Below, in pieces: positions 51,448 through 60,746 of a stretch of 64,000 bases of DNA (the first letter of the stretch is position 1; each line of letters opens with the position of its first letter). The DNA is from JAUIAI01 sp041396585 (GTDB lineage: Bacteria; Pseudomonadota; Gammaproteobacteria; Burkholderiales; Burkholderiaceae_E), in the NCBI GenBank assembly GCA_041396585.1, contig JAWKYG010000004.1, positions 62,001 to 126,000 of the forward strand. The letters run 5' to 3'. Below the pieces are notes generated by a model. That model saw only the letters and a list, made by a program, of their open reading frames with translations, was not told where the DNA came from and did not search any database. Both the position numbers and the translations under genes were made by a program.

Positions 51448-53476
51448 GTGAACGAGCCGAGCGCCGGCGCGACACAATCCCTCGACCCCGGTCCCCGGGG
51501 CCTGATCGACCACATCAGCCGGATCACCGGCCTGTCGGTGGCGCAGTTCTATCTGCTCTGTGCGCTGATCACCGTCTGGGAGGTCTTCACCCGCTACGCG
51601 CTGCATGCGCCCACCACCTGGGCGTTCGAGGTCGTGCAGATGTTCTGCGCCTCGGCCTGGATGCTGGCGTCGGCCTATGTCACGCTGCACAAGCGCCATA
51701 TCGGGATCACGGTCTTCTATCTGGCCGCCAGCGAGCGAACCCGCTGGTGGCTCGACCTGTTCGCGATGATCATCGGCGTGATCGCGCTCTTCATGCTCGT
51801 CGACGACACGATCGTGCGCGCGCTGGAATCCGTGGATCTGGTCGAGAAATCGGGAACCGCGTTCAATTCTCCGTTGCCGATGATGCTCAAATCGGTGCTG
51901 GCGATCGGTGCGTTCTTCTATCTGCTGCAACTTCACCAATCTGGTCCGCCACGTCGGGTCACCCACCTGGCGCAGGGTCGTCCTGGTGATCGCGGCGCTG
52001 TTGCTGATCCGCCTGGCGATGACGGCAGCCACCCATTGGCTTGGCGAGGAAAGCGCGATCGGTCTGCTGCAGGCGAAGATCTCCGGCTGGGCCGAAGCCT
52101 TCAACCCGCAGGACATGATCGATGCGCGCGAATACGGGATCGGCACCGCGAGCCTGGTGATCGTCGCGTTGCTGCTGGCACTCATGATGACCGGTATGCC
52201 GCTGGGCATCGTCACCTTGTTCGTGTCTGTGCTGGTGGCGCTGGTTTTCTTCGGCCCGCGCGGGCTCTACCTGGTGTCGACCAATGCGGTCGGCCTGCTG
52301 GAGAGTTACTCGCTGATCGCGGTGCCTCTGTTCGTACTGATGGCCTCGCTGCTCGAAAAAGCGGGCATCGCCGAAGACCTGTTCGATGCGATGAGCATCT
52401 TCGCGGGCAATCTCCGGGGCGGCGTGGCGGTCCAGACCATCGTGGTGGCCGTGATCCTGGCCGCGATGTCGGGCGTGATGGGCGGCGAGATCGTCATGCT
52501 CGGGCTGGTCGCGCTGCCGCAGATGCTGCGCCTGGGCTACAACCGGCACATGACGATCGGTGTGATCTGCGCCTCGGGCTCGCTCGCCACCCTGATCCCG
52601 CCCAGCATCATCATGATCGTCTACGGCCTGTCGGCCAATGTGGCGATCGGCGATCTGTTCATGGCGGGCTTCATCCCCGGGCTGCTGCTGGCAGGCCTTT
52701 ATGCGCTGTATGTTCTGATCCGCTGCCGGATCAACCCTTCGCTCGCGCCCACGGCCGCCGAGGTCGCGCAACGCGTGGGTGCCGAACAAAAGCTCTCCAG
52801 CAACCGCCTGGTGGCGGTGCTGCTCAGCATCTTCCTGATCGCCTGCGTGATGGGCTCGATCTACTTCGGTGTCGCCTCGGTGACCGAGGCCGCCGGCGTG
52901 GGCGTGATCGGCGCGATGGTGGTTGCCGCGGTGCGCTTTCGATTCAACTGGCGCATGCTGCAGGAGTGCCTGGTCGGCACCATGTCCACCGTGGGCACGA
53001 TCATCTGGCTGATCATCGGTGCGGTGTCCTTCGTGGGCATCTACAACCTGATCGGCGGCGGCGACTTCATGCGCTCGTTGTTCTCCGGCCTGGGGCTGCC
53101 ACCGCTGGGGGTGATCCTGGTCATGATGTCCATCCTGATCGTGCTGGGCACCTTCATGGAATGGATCGCGATCGTGTTCATCACCGTGCCGGTCTTTGCG
53201 CCGGTGGTGGTCGACATGGCGCCGGAGCTCGGCCTGGATCCGGAATGGGCGGCCGTCTGGTTCGGGATCCTGTTCGTGATGAACATCCAGATCTACTTCC
53301 TCAGCCCGCCCTTCGGCCCGGCCTGCTTCTGGTTGAAATCGGTCGCCCCGCCCGAGATCACCCTGCAGGACATCTTCGTGGCCGTGCTGCCCTTCATCGG
53401 CCTGCAGATCATCGGCCTGCTGATCGTGATGTTCTTCCCCGAGGTGGCGCTGTTCCTGCCAAAACTGCTGAACTGA
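51448..53476 (+). pseudogene. Fused TRAP transporter permease (DctQ-DctM), one frameshift
   Basis: GTG 51448 starts the small-permease (DctQ) part: four membrane helices with EVFTRYAL, TTWAFEVVQM and LHKRHIGI. Near 51928 the frame changes from LLQ to FTNLVRHV (one base gained or two lost). The DctM part then runs to 53476 with about a dozen helices and the family motifs GVMGGEIVMLG, GSLATLIPPSIIM and the C-terminal FLSPPFGPACFWLK. There is no stop or ribosome site between the parts, so a single fused DctQM gene of about 676 codons is the natural reading. It is the membrane part of the TRAP importer whose binding protein is at 49116. Confidence 0.85.
51908..53476 (+). CDS. TRAP transporter large permease part (DctM)
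   Basis: This is the open frame of the DctM half. The ATG at 51908 is probably not a real start: its first residues (MRSSICC) are the out-of-frame reading of FFYLLQ from the DctQ half. The coding sequence proper begins at about FTNLVRHVG (51932). Confidence 0.8.
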   Translation: MRSSICCNFTNLVRHVGSPTWRRVVLVIAALLLIRLAMTAATHWLGEESAIGLLQAKISGWAEAFNPQDMIDAREYGIGTASLVIVALLLALMMTGMPLGIVTLFVSVLVALVFFGPRGLYLVSTNAVGLLESYSLIAVPLFVLMASLLEKAGIAEDLFDAMSIFAGNLRGGVAVQTIVVAVILAAMSGVMGGEIVMLGLVALPQMLRLGYNRHMTIGVICASGSLATLIPPSIIMIVYGLSANVAIGDLFMAGFIPGLLLAGLYALYVLIRCRINPSLAPTAAEVAQRVGAEQKLSSNRLVAVLLSIFLIACVMGSIYFGVASVTEAAGVGVIGAMVVAAVRFRFNWRMLQECLVGTMSTVGTIIWLIIGAVSFVGIYNLIGGGDFMRSLFSGLGLPPLGVILVMMSILIVLGTFMEWIAIVFITVPVFAPVVVDMAPELGLDPEWAAVWFGILFVMNIQIYFLSPPFGPACFWLKSVAPPEITLQDIFVAVLPFIGLQIIGLLIVMFFPEVALFLPKLLN

Positions 53477-53610
53477 CCGGAATCGGACCCTGCGTGGCCG
53501 CGGCCCGCCACGATTGTCCGCTGAGTCGCTACAATCCCGGCGCGCACCGAACCTGAGCGGTGTCCGCGGGCTTATCCGGCCTCCCTTGGCTCAGGCCGAG
53601 AACCCGCCCG

Positions 53611-54507
53611 ATGGCCGCCCCCACCCCCGTTCACGACAGCCGGATCGGCATCCTCTGGATGATCGCGGGCATGACCGCGTTCATCGGCAATGATGCGATC
53701 GTCAAGAGCGTCAGCGAACGCCTGCCGACCGCGCAGATTCTGGCGGTGCGCGGCCTGATGGCGGTCGTTCTGATAATCCTCGTGGCCTGGCGCCTGGGCG
53801 CCCTCGCGCGGCTACCCATGATGCTGCAACGACGGGTTCTCGAACGTGCCGCCTGTGAGGGTTTCGGCACCCTGCTCTATGTGAGCGCCCTGGCCGGCCT
53901 GCCGCTGGCCAATGCCACCGCGATCAATCTGGCCGCGCCGATGTTCGTGGCCCTGCTAGCCTATCTGATCCTTGATGAGCGCATCAGCCGCTCGCGCTGG
54001 CTGGCGATCATGCTCGGCTTCCTCGGTGTGCTGCTGATCATCCAGCCCCGCCCGGGCGACTTCAATGCGCACGCCTGGCTCGCGCTGCTGGCCACGGTGA
54101 TCTACTCGCTGCGGGATATCCTGACCCGCCGGATCGCGCCAGCCACCCCCTCGATCCTGGTCACGCTGGCCACCGCCGCGACGGTCATGTGCTTCGGGGC
54201 GGTGTCTCTGGCCTTCATCGGCTGGACACCGATGCGGGCCGGCGATCTCGGCCTGCTCTGCCTGGCCTCGGCGCTGCTGTCCACCGGCTACTATGCGATG
54301 ATCGCGGCCGTGCTCAACGGCGAGCTCTCGGTGGTGGCCCCGTTTCGCTATACCGGCCTGCTCTGGGCACTCGTGCTGGGCTACATCATCTGGCGGCATG
54401 TGCCGAGCCTGCTCGCCTGGGCGGGAATCCTGCTGCTGCTGAGCGCAGGCATGATGCTGCTGCGCGAGCAACGCCGACTGACCCGGCGCTCAAGACTCAT
54501 TCACTGA
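53611..54507 (+). CDS. DMT-superfamily (EamA) transporter
   Basis: 298 residues, about ten membrane helices in two EamA repeats; LANATAINLAAPMFVALLAYLILDERIS is the typical end of the first repeat. It is an inner-membrane exporter of small metabolites; substrate unknown. ATG 53611 is chosen over a GTG at 53560 because the extra residues are not hydrophobic and not family-like. It follows the TRAP permease on the same strand with a 134-bp gap. Confidence 0.88.
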   Translation: MAAPTPVHDSRIGILWMIAGMTAFIGNDAIVKSVSERLPTAQILAVRGLMAVVLIILVAWRLGALARLPMMLQRRVLERAACEGFGTLLYVSALAGLPLANATAINLAAPMFVALLAYLILDERISRSRWLAIMLGFLGVLLIIQPRPGDFNAHAWLALLATVIYSLRDILTRRIAPATPSILVTLATAATVMCFGAVSLAFIGWTPMRAGDLGLLCLASALLSTGYYAMIAAVLNGELSVVAPFRYTGLLWALVLGYIIWRHVPSLLAWAGILLLLSAGMMLLREQRRLTRRSRLIH

Positions 54508-54542
54508 GGGCACTGCCGCGAGCACGGCGCATCAGCTGGATC

Positions 54543-54565
54543 CGGCATGGGCATCGCCCATGCCG
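54543..54565. terminator. Palindrome between two convergent genes
   Basis: CGGCATGGGC-ATC-GCCCATGCCG is a perfect 10-bp stem with a 3-base loop in the 93-bp gap between the convergent DMT transporter and lipoprotein genes. It could end transcription from both sides. T-runs are absent. Confidence 0.6.
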
Positions 54566-54600
54566 ATTGCGATTGCCGAGGCACGCTCTGCGTGAGGCCG

Positions 54601-55269
54601 CTAGGGCGAATCCAGGTCGATGAACCTCAGTTCGACCCTGGTCGTTGTCGAATCCAGCAGATGCTCGCCCTTGAGCCTTTGCTCACGGATATCTTCGCCG
54701 CAGTAGAACACCTCGATACCGTCGTCGGGCGAGTCGGCGGAGTCGAAGCGGCACCGCCAGATGACTGGCGAAGGCTGCATGTTCGCCTGCCAGTCCTGGG
54801 GGACCGGCGTACTCCGCCCCTCGACGGCGCGAATCACGGTACGCGCGATGCTCACGGTCTGCCCCTTGGAGACAGCGGCCGACACACCCGCGAATTGCCA
54901 ACCGCATCGACCGGGCAGGTAGCGATCGACGGTGAACTCGCTGATGATGCGTTGATCATCACGGTGAACCGGCAGCACGAGACTATGTTGGAGTCGGAAC
55001 GCGACACCTTCGAATGCGCCGGTGATCAGGCTCGGCGTCCAGGTGCAGCCCTCGGTGACGGTCGCGCCATAGTGCGCATGCAACTGCAGATTCAGGCTTG
55101 CCGAAAGCTGACCCGATACCTGCACCACCTGCCGCGGCGCGTCGTTTCGCACCGGATAGTCCGGGTCATCGACGGACAATTCCGAGCCGATCCGGGCGCT
55201 GGTGCAGCCGCCGAGGCCGATCATGACCATGCAGGCGGCCGACAGGCCGGCGAAGGGAATCCGGATCAA
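54601..55269 (-). CDS. Hypothetical lipoprotein
   Basis: 222 residues from a TTG start at 55269, chosen because it gives a short lipoprotein signal (MIRIPFAGLSAACMVMIGLGGC) with the lipobox LGGC and has GAGGTG just upstream. The mature part has several cysteines and beta-rich stretches (VQVSGQLSASLNLQLHAHYG, TVIRAVEG, VELRFIDLDSP). I do not recognise a family. The long frame upstream of 55269 overlaps the opposite gene and is not natural. Confidence 0.6.
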   Translation of the reverse strand: MIRIPFAGLSAACMVMIGLGGCTSARIGSELSVDDPDYPVRNDAPRQVVQVSGQLSASLNLQLHAHYGATVTEGCTWTPSLITGAFEGVAFRLQHSLVLPVHRDDQRIISEFTVDRYLPGRCGWQFAGVSAAVSKGQTVSIARTVIRAVEGRSTPVPQDWQANMQPSPVIWRCRFDSADSPDDGIEVFYCGEDIREQRLKGEHLLDSTTTRVELRFIDLDSP

Positions 55270-55315
55270 TTGCTCACCTCGTGGACCTCGCCCGCATCGT
55301 GAAGGTCGCCCGCGA

Positions 55316-55762
55316 GTGACCGGGCTCGCCCAGGAAGATATCAGAGCCGCATCAGGCCTGCTAAACGGAGCCGGGGCCTCGCTGGCCGCGCAAGGAGCGG
55401 ATCTGCGAGACAAACACCTGAAGAAGGCCATGGCCGATCTCGGCAAGCTCGAAGATGCCATGTTCGAGGCGCTGAAGACCGCGTCGGACTCCGCTGCCAC
55501 GCCGCTGGCCGGCTCCTGGTCGCAGGTGCTCGGCAAAATGCAGGCCGGCGGCCTGCCATCGGGCGAACAGGCCACGGCCGCGGTGAAACAGGTGGTTGAA
55601 CTCGCCGAACAACTCCACGGTGGCCACAAGGCCTTGCGCGAGAGCTCACTGCGTGCCGCGCACGCGCTCACCGAGAACTACACGGCCATGGTCAGCGGCG
55701 TGCTGCTTGGCATGGGCGAGGCGATGCAATCCGCAGCCGGGGTGAAGAAGCCAGACAAGTGA
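55316..55762 (+). CDS. Small helical protein, DUF6781-like
   Basis: 148 residues from GTG 55316 (MTGLAQEDIRAASGLLNGAG). It is almost all amphipathic helix, including LRDKHLKKAMADLGKLEDAMFEALK and ALTENYTAMVSGVLLGMGEAM. From memory it resembles proteins now named DUF6781 and, more loosely, phasin-type helical proteins. Function unknown. It is divergent from the lipoprotein gene (46 bp between starts) and convergent with the RraA-family gene. Confidence 0.65.
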   Translation: MTGLAQEDIRAASGLLNGAGASLAAQGADLRDKHLKKAMADLGKLEDAMFEALKTASDSAATPLAGSWSQVLGKMQAGGLPSGEQATAAVKQVVELAEQLHGGHKALRESSLRAAHALTENYTAMVSGVLLGMGEAMQSAAGVKKPDK

Positions 55763-55799
55763 GCCCCGGATGCCTCCGTGTCTCGCAGGCGCGATAGAT

Positions 55800-56525
55800 T
55801 CAGCGCCCGTTGGCCTTGCGCCACGCCTCGAAAGCCGCCACCGATTCCGGCCTGGTGGGCGGGTACAGCCCGATGATCGTGTCTCCGGCAAGCACGCGCT
55901 CGGTGACGAAGTCCTCGAAGGCGGTCATCTCAGTGGCCTCAGCAGCGATCTCATCGGCGATCGCACGCGGAATCACGACCACCCCTTCGCGGTCGCCCAC
56001 CATGATGTCGCCCGGCCAGACCGCGACATCGCCACAGCCGATCGGAACATCGATGTCGAGCGCCTGGTGCAGCGTGAGATTGGTCGGCGCCGAAGGCCGG
56101 TGGTGATAGCTCGGGATCGAGAGCTGGGCGATCTCGGGCGCATCCCGAAAGCCACCATCGGTGACCACCCCCGCGCAGCCGCGCATCATCAGCCGCGAGA
56201 CCAGGATCGAACCGGCCGAGGCCGCGCGCGCATCCTTGCGGCTGTCGAACACCATGACCGATCCGGCCGGACAGCGCTCGACCGCGGCACGCTGCGGATG
56301 CTCAGGGTTCTGGAACACGGACAAGGGATTCAGATCCTCGCGGGCCGGGATATAGCGCAGCGTGAACGCCGGGCCCACCATGTTTGGCAGCGATGGGTTC
56401 AAGGGCTGCACATCCTGGATGAACTGGTTGCGCAGGCCCCGCTTGAACAAGGCGGTGCAGATCGTGGCCGTGCTCACCTTGGCGAGCTTGTCGCGCGTAC
56501 TTTCGGAAAGGGTTTCAGTGTTCAT
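55800..56525 (-). CDS. RraA-family protein (aldolase/decarboxylase-like)
   Basis: 241 residues. It has the RraA/HMG-aldolase motif VTDGGFRD with Asp123, Arg127 and Asp128, the residues used by 4-hydroxy-4-methyl-2-oxoglutarate aldolase-type enzymes for pyruvate and metal binding. Despite the family name, it is more likely a metabolic aldolase or decarboxylase than a ribonuclease regulator, because it starts 5 bases after the stop of the IlvD/Edd gene and the two must be co-expressed. It might cleave the 2-keto-3-deoxy acid made by the dehydratase; this is inference. Confidence 0.85.
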   Translation of the reverse strand: MNTETLSESTRDKLAKVSTATICTALFKRGLRNQFIQDVQPLNPSLPNMVGPAFTLRYIPAREDLNPLSVFQNPEHPQRAAVERCPAGSVMVFDSRKDARAASAGSILVSRLMMRGCAGVVTDGGFRDAPEIAQLSIPSYHHRPSAPTNLTLHQALDIDVPIGCGDVAVWPGDIMVGDREGVVVIPRAIADEIAAEATEMTAFEDFVTERVLAGDTIIGLYPPTRPESVAAFEAWRKANGR

Positions 56526-56530
56526 AACGG

Positions 56531-58279
56531 TCAGAAGATGTCCGGTTCCGGCACGGGTGCACCGAAACTCGTCTCGAGATAGTCGAAGTCGCAGCCCTCG
56601 TCGGCCTGGCGGATATGGCGCGCGAACATCCAGCCGTAGCCCCGTTCATAGCGCGGCGCCGGTGCCTGCCAGGCGGCGCGCCGCCGGGCGAGCTCCTCGT
56701 CATCGACCAGCATGTCGATGACGCGGGCCTCGACATCGATACGGATCATGTCGCCGGTGCGCACCAGGGCCAGCGGGCCGCCGATGAAGGACTCGGGCGC
56801 CACATGCAATACGCAGGCACCATAGCTGGTGCCGCTCATACGCGCATCCGAAATGCGCACCATGTCGCGCACGCCCTGCTTCACGAGCTTGGTGGGAATC
56901 GGCAGCATGCCCCACTCGGGCATACCCGGGCCACCCTGCGGCCCGGCGTTGCGAAGCACGAGCACCGTGTCGGCCGTGACATCGAGATCCGGATCGTCGA
57001 CCGCGGCCTTCATCTCGGGATAGCTGTCGAAGACCAGCGCCGGGCCGGTGTGGGACAGGAAGCGCTGCTCGCAGGCCGACGGCTTGATCACACAGCCGCC
57101 GGGCGCCAGATTGCCCTTCAGAACCGCCAGCGCGCCGCTGTGATAGACCGGATTGCTCAGCGGGCGGATGACATCATCGTTGTAGACCTCGGCGCCTTCC
57201 AGGGTATCGCCGAGGGAACGGCCGCTGACCGTCATGCAGTTCAGATCGAGCAACTCGCGCATGTTGGCCATCAGGCCACGCAGACCGCCGGCATAGTAGA
57301 AATCCTCCATCAGATAGGTATCGCCGCTGGGCCGGATGTTGGCCAGCACCGGCACCTTGCGACTGGCATCCTCGAAATCATCCAGACCACAGTCGATGCC
57401 CGCGCGGCGGCCCATCGCCAGCACATGAATGATCGCGTTGGTGGAACAACCGGTGGCCATGGCCACCCGGATGGAATTACGGATCGCGGCGGCCGTCATC
57501 ACCTGGGTGGGGCGCAGATCTTCCCAGACCATCTCCACCGCGCGCCGCCCCGAGGCCGCGCACATGCGCGGGTGACCGGCGTCGGGCGCCGGAATCGACG
57601 ATGCACCGGGCAGGCACAGGCCCATCGCCTCGGCAATCGCGGTCATCGTGCTGGCGGTGCCCATCGTCATGCAGTGGCCATATGAGCGCGCAATGCCGCC
57701 TTCGAGTTCGCGCCACTGCTCGTCGCTGATGTTGCCGGCGCGCCGTTCATCCCAGTATTTCCAGGAATCCGAGCCGCTGCCCAGGACCTTGCCCTTCCAG
57801 TTGCCACGCAGCATCGGCCCGGCCGGCACGTAGATGAAAGGCAGACCTGCGCTGAGTGCCCCCATGACCAGCCCGGGCGTGGTCTTGTCGCAGCCGCCCA
57901 TCAGGATCGCACCATCGACCGGATGGGAGCGGATCAGTTCCTCGGTTTCGATCGCCAGCAGATTGCGATAGAGCATCGTGGTCGGCTTGACCATCGGTTC
58001 GGACAATGAAATCGCCGGCAGCTCGATCGGGAAACCGCCGGCCTGCAGAACACCGCGGCGCACATCTTCGATGCGATGCTTGAAGTGGGCATGGCACTGA
58101 TTGATGTCCGACCAGGTATTGATGACCGCGATGATCGGCTTGCCCGCCCAGTCTTCGGGGCCGTAGCCCATCTGCATCGCTCGAGAGCGATGGCCGAAGC
58201 CGCGCAGATCGTCTTTGGCAAACCAACGGGCACTACGCAGGGACTCGGGTGCGATCCTGCGGCGGGTCGATTCGGACAT
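56531..58279 (-). CDS. IlvD/Edd-family dehydratase, L-arabinonate dehydratase type
   Basis: 582 residues. Iron-sulfur ligands are Cys62 (NQCHAHF), Cys130 (GGCDKTTPG) and Cys203 (GHCMTMGTAST). Glu94, Asp131 and Lys132 (carboxylated in relatives) would bind Mg. These sit three residues after the equivalents I recall for Rhizobium L-arabinonate dehydratase (59, 127, 200), and the lengths are similar, so a [2Fe-2S] sugar-acid dehydratase making a 2-keto-3-deoxy acid is likely. ISDARMSGTSYG is the conserved late active-site motif. A GGAG ribosome site precedes the ATG. It is the first gene of a two-gene operon with the RraA-family gene. Branched-chain IlvD is less likely. Confidence 0.88.
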   Translation of the reverse strand: MSESTRRRIAPESLRSARWFAKDDLRGFGHRSRAMQMGYGPEDWAGKPIIAVINTWSDINQCHAHFKHRIEDVRRGVLQAGGFPIELPAISLSEPMVKPTTMLYRNLLAIETEELIRSHPVDGAILMGGCDKTTPGLVMGALSAGLPFIYVPAGPMLRGNWKGKVLGSGSDSWKYWDERRAGNISDEQWRELEGGIARSYGHCMTMGTASTMTAIAEAMGLCLPGASSIPAPDAGHPRMCAASGRRAVEMVWEDLRPTQVMTAAAIRNSIRVAMATGCSTNAIIHVLAMGRRAGIDCGLDDFEDASRKVPVLANIRPSGDTYLMEDFYYAGGLRGLMANMRELLDLNCMTVSGRSLGDTLEGAEVYNDDVIRPLSNPVYHSGALAVLKGNLAPGGCVIKPSACEQRFLSHTGPALVFDSYPEMKAAVDDPDLDVTADTVLVLRNAGPQGGPGMPEWGMLPIPTKLVKQGVRDMVRISDARMSGTSYGACVLHVAPESFIGGPLALVRTGDMIRIDVEARVIDMLVDDEELARRRAAWQAPAPRYERGYGWMFARHIRQADEGCDFDYLETSFGAPVPEPDIF

Positions 58280-58345
58280 GCTGACTCCACATGAAGCGGA
58301 AGCCAGCCCGGTGCCGGCCCCCTGACGCTGACCCGAGAGAGTATC

Positions 58346-58849
58346 TCAGCTCAGCCGCTGTGCCAGCGCTGTCGATAGCGCGCTGATCATTTCGGCCGAG
58401 GCCGTTTCATCGTCCGCCGGCGCGGCACGGTCGAGATCGAGATCGATCAGCGCGGCGTTCGCGGGCCCGACAACGCACAAGTCGCGGCCGGCGAAATGGG
58501 GATCATCGCCCAGGCCCTCGGCAAGCGCGGTGGCGCAATCCGCGAACCGTCGCACCTCGGCAGGCTGCGCAGGCGTGCCCCGCCATTGACGCCCGCCGAG
58601 CGCCAGCACCGGCAACCGGACCGGCGCGAGACGTACGTCGAGCTCGTCGATGGATCGGTTCGAGATCAGCGCCATGGCGCCACCCAGCGCACGATGAATG
58701 CCATAGAGCACCGCCGGCAGCGCCGTGGGCAGCTGACCAGGCCGCAGGCCGGCCACCAGGGCATCGAAATCGACCAACAAGGCAGCCCGGTCACGGGAGG
58801 ATCCGAGCGCATTAGCCAATTGGCCGGCAAGTGGCGACGACTTTGTCAT
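58346..58849 (-). CDS. Short trehalose-phosphatase-like protein
   Basis: 167 residues from ATG 58849 (MTKSSPLAGQL). LLVDFDALVAGL resembles the OtsB motif DFDGTL with the first two aspartates kept, and GAMALISNRSIDELDVRL resembles the OtsB 'ALVSGR' region. Full OtsB proteins are about 250 residues, and the cap and late HAD motifs look missing or degenerate. It may be inactive, shortened or specialised. A longer frame upstream to 59404 is not convincing. Confidence 0.5.
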   Translation of the reverse strand: MTKSSPLAGQLANALGSSRDRAALLVDFDALVAGLRPGQLPTALPAVLYGIHRALGGAMALISNRSIDELDVRLAPVRLPVLALGGRQWRGTPAQPAEVRRFADCATALAEGLGDDPHFAGRDLCVVGPANAALIDLDLDRAAPADDETASAEMISALSTALAQRLS

Positions 58850-59182
58850 GATGAAGCTGCCCCGGTTCTTGATTGATTCGCGGATCGCGTCGCGGGCCGT
58901 GGTACACGGCCGCGCGATCCATCGACCATGAGTGTAGCGCCCAAGGAAGAGGTGCGGCCATCGAGGCCCGTACGGGTCAGACCCGACCGCACCAACCAAA
59001 CCGAGCCCGGCAACCCGACCAAGCCGACCAACCCCAAGACGCCGGGCCGCGGCCGCCGCCACGGGCCAGCGCGCTATGGTGGCTCCGATATCATTCCGGA
59101 TACAGGGCCCAGACTCGCGGGCCATCTCCCCGAAGAATTTCCGGCCCCGGCAGCGCGGGGCCCATGCGCATAGGAACGCCCC
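58850..59182. other. Divergent intergenic region
   Basis: 333 bp between the phosphatase-like gene (-) and the CoA ligase gene (+). It must hold both promoters, but I see no clear boxes. A possible 81-residue frame at 58928-59173 is Pro/Arg-rich and looks like GC-rich noise. Confidence 0.5.
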
Positions 59183-60715
59183 ATGTCCGACACCTTGCAG
59201 GCCCTGCTGGCCCCGCACGACGAGAATGCCGCCGCAATCGGCGCCCCCGGTCGGCCGTGGATGAGCTTTGGCGCGCTGCGCGAACTGTCGCGGCAGGTGG
59301 GTCACACGCTGGCCGGCCATGGCATCGGCGCCAATGACCGGGTGGCGATCGTGCTGGCCAACGGCCCCGAGATGGCGAGCGCCTTCATCGCGATTGCCCA
59401 GCATGCGAGCACCGCGCCACTCAATCCGGCCTACCGCGAAGACGAATATGCGTTTTATCTGACCGATCTCGATGCCCGCGCGCTGATCGTGGCCGACGGC
59501 GACGAAGGCCCGGCCGTCAGCGCGGCGCGCGCCAACGGCATCCGCATCCTGCGCCTGAGCCCGGTCGCGGGCGGCGTGGCCGGCGATTTCACGCTGGAGG
59601 CCGCCGGCTCACCTGCGGCAGCGGCCCCGCGGGCCGCCGGTGCCGATGATGTCGCGCTCGTGCTGCATACCTCGGGCACCACCTCGCGCCCGAAAATCGT
59701 GCCGCTGCTGCAGCGCAATCTCGCCGCATCGGCGCGGCACATCGGCCACACCCTGCAACTGGGGCCGGCCGATCGCTGCCTGAACATCATGCCGCTGTTT
59801 CACATCCACGGCCTGATCGCAGCGGTGCTCAGCTCGCTGGCAGCCGGCGCCGCGGTGAGCTGCACACCGGGCTTCAATGCGCTGCAGTTCTTTGCCTGGC
59901 TCGACGAGGTGGCACCCACCTGGTACACGGCGGTGCCCACCATGCATCAGGCGATCCTGGCGCGCGCCGCGCGCAATGCGGCCAGCCTGGCCAGGGCCCG
60001 GCTGCGCTTCATCCGGTCCTCGTCGGCCTCGCTGCCGCCCCAGGTGATGGCGGCCCTCGAGGAGACCTTCGGCGCGCCCGTGATCGAAAGCTACGGCATG
60101 ACCGAGGCCACCCACCAGATGGCCTCGAATCCGCTGCCGCCAGCCGAGCGCAAGGCAGGTTCGGTCGGCATCGCGGCCGGCCCGCAGGTGGAGATCGCCA
60201 GCGAGATCGAAGACCGGTTGCTGAGCCGCGGCGATACCGGCGAGGTGGTCATCAGTGGCCCCAATGTCACACCCGGCTACGAGAGCAATCCGTCAGCCAA
60301 TGAGAAGGCCTTCTTCGAGATCGATGGCCGGCGCTGGTTCCGCACGGGCGACCAGGGCGTGCAGGACGAAGGGGGCTATCTACGCATCACCGGCCGCCTG
60401 AAGGAGATCATCAATCGCGGCGGCGAGAAGGTCAGCCCGCTCGAGGTGGACGAGACCATCATGGATCACCCAGCCGTGCAGCAGGTGGTCACCTTTGCGA
60501 TGCCGCATCCCAAGCTGGGCGAGGAAGTCGCCTGCGCGGTGGTGCTGCGCGAGGGTCAGAGCGCCGATGAAAAGGCGATCCGTGAGTTCGCCGCCGAGCG
60601 CCTGGCCGATTTCAAGGTGCCGCGCCGGGTGATCATCCTCGCCGAGATTCCCAAGGGCGCCACCGGCAAGCTGCAGCGCATCGGCCTGGCCGAGAAGCTG
60701 GGCCTGGCCTCCTGA
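59183..60715 (+). CDS. AMP-dependent CoA ligase, oxalate-CoA ligase (Pcs60/AAE3) like
   Basis: 510 residues. ATP-binding loop LHTSGTTSRPK (161-171), motif ESYGMTEATHQMASNPLPP, the hinge GRLKEIINRGGEKVSPLEVDE, and the C-terminal catalytic lysine in PKGATGKLQR. The TPTMHQ region (here VPTMHQAIL) and the MTEA-HQM-SN-LPP stretch are characteristic of yeast Pcs60/plant AAE3 oxalyl-CoA synthetases. It would activate oxalate or a related small acid with ATP and CoA. It is followed after 31 bp by a ketopantoate-reductase-like gene on the same strand. Confidence 0.85.
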   Translation: MSDTLQALLAPHDENAAAIGAPGRPWMSFGALRELSRQVGHTLAGHGIGANDRVAIVLANGPEMASAFIAIAQHASTAPLNPAYREDEYAFYLTDLDARALIVADGDEGPAVSAARANGIRILRLSPVAGGVAGDFTLEAAGSPAAAAPRAAGADDVALVLHTSGTTSRPKIVPLLQRNLAASARHIGHTLQLGPADRCLNIMPLFHIHGLIAAVLSSLAAGAAVSCTPGFNALQFFAWLDEVAPTWYTAVPTMHQAILARAARNAASLARARLRFIRSSSASLPPQVMAALEETFGAPVIESYGMTEATHQMASNPLPPAERKAGSVGIAAGPQVEIASEIEDRLLSRGDTGEVVISGPNVTPGYESNPSANEKAFFEIDGRRWFRTGDQGVQDEGGYLRITGRLKEIINRGGEKVSPLEVDETIMDHPAVQQVVTFAMPHPKLGEEVACAVVLREGQSADEKAIREFAAERLADFKVPRRVIILAEIPKGATGKLQRIGLAEKLGLAS

Positions 60716-60746
60716 CAGCGACCTTCACTTCCCTTTCAGGACGCTC

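Noticed and set aside
50698..53556. 952-codon + strand frame spanning the TRAP small permease
   Set aside because: Only 51448 to about 51928 is natural. Upstream it overlaps the dehydrogenase gene and downstream it is an out-of-frame reading of DctM.
58928..59173. 81-residue + strand frame
   Set aside because: Pro/Arg-rich, no ribosome site, and in the promoter region of two divergent genes.
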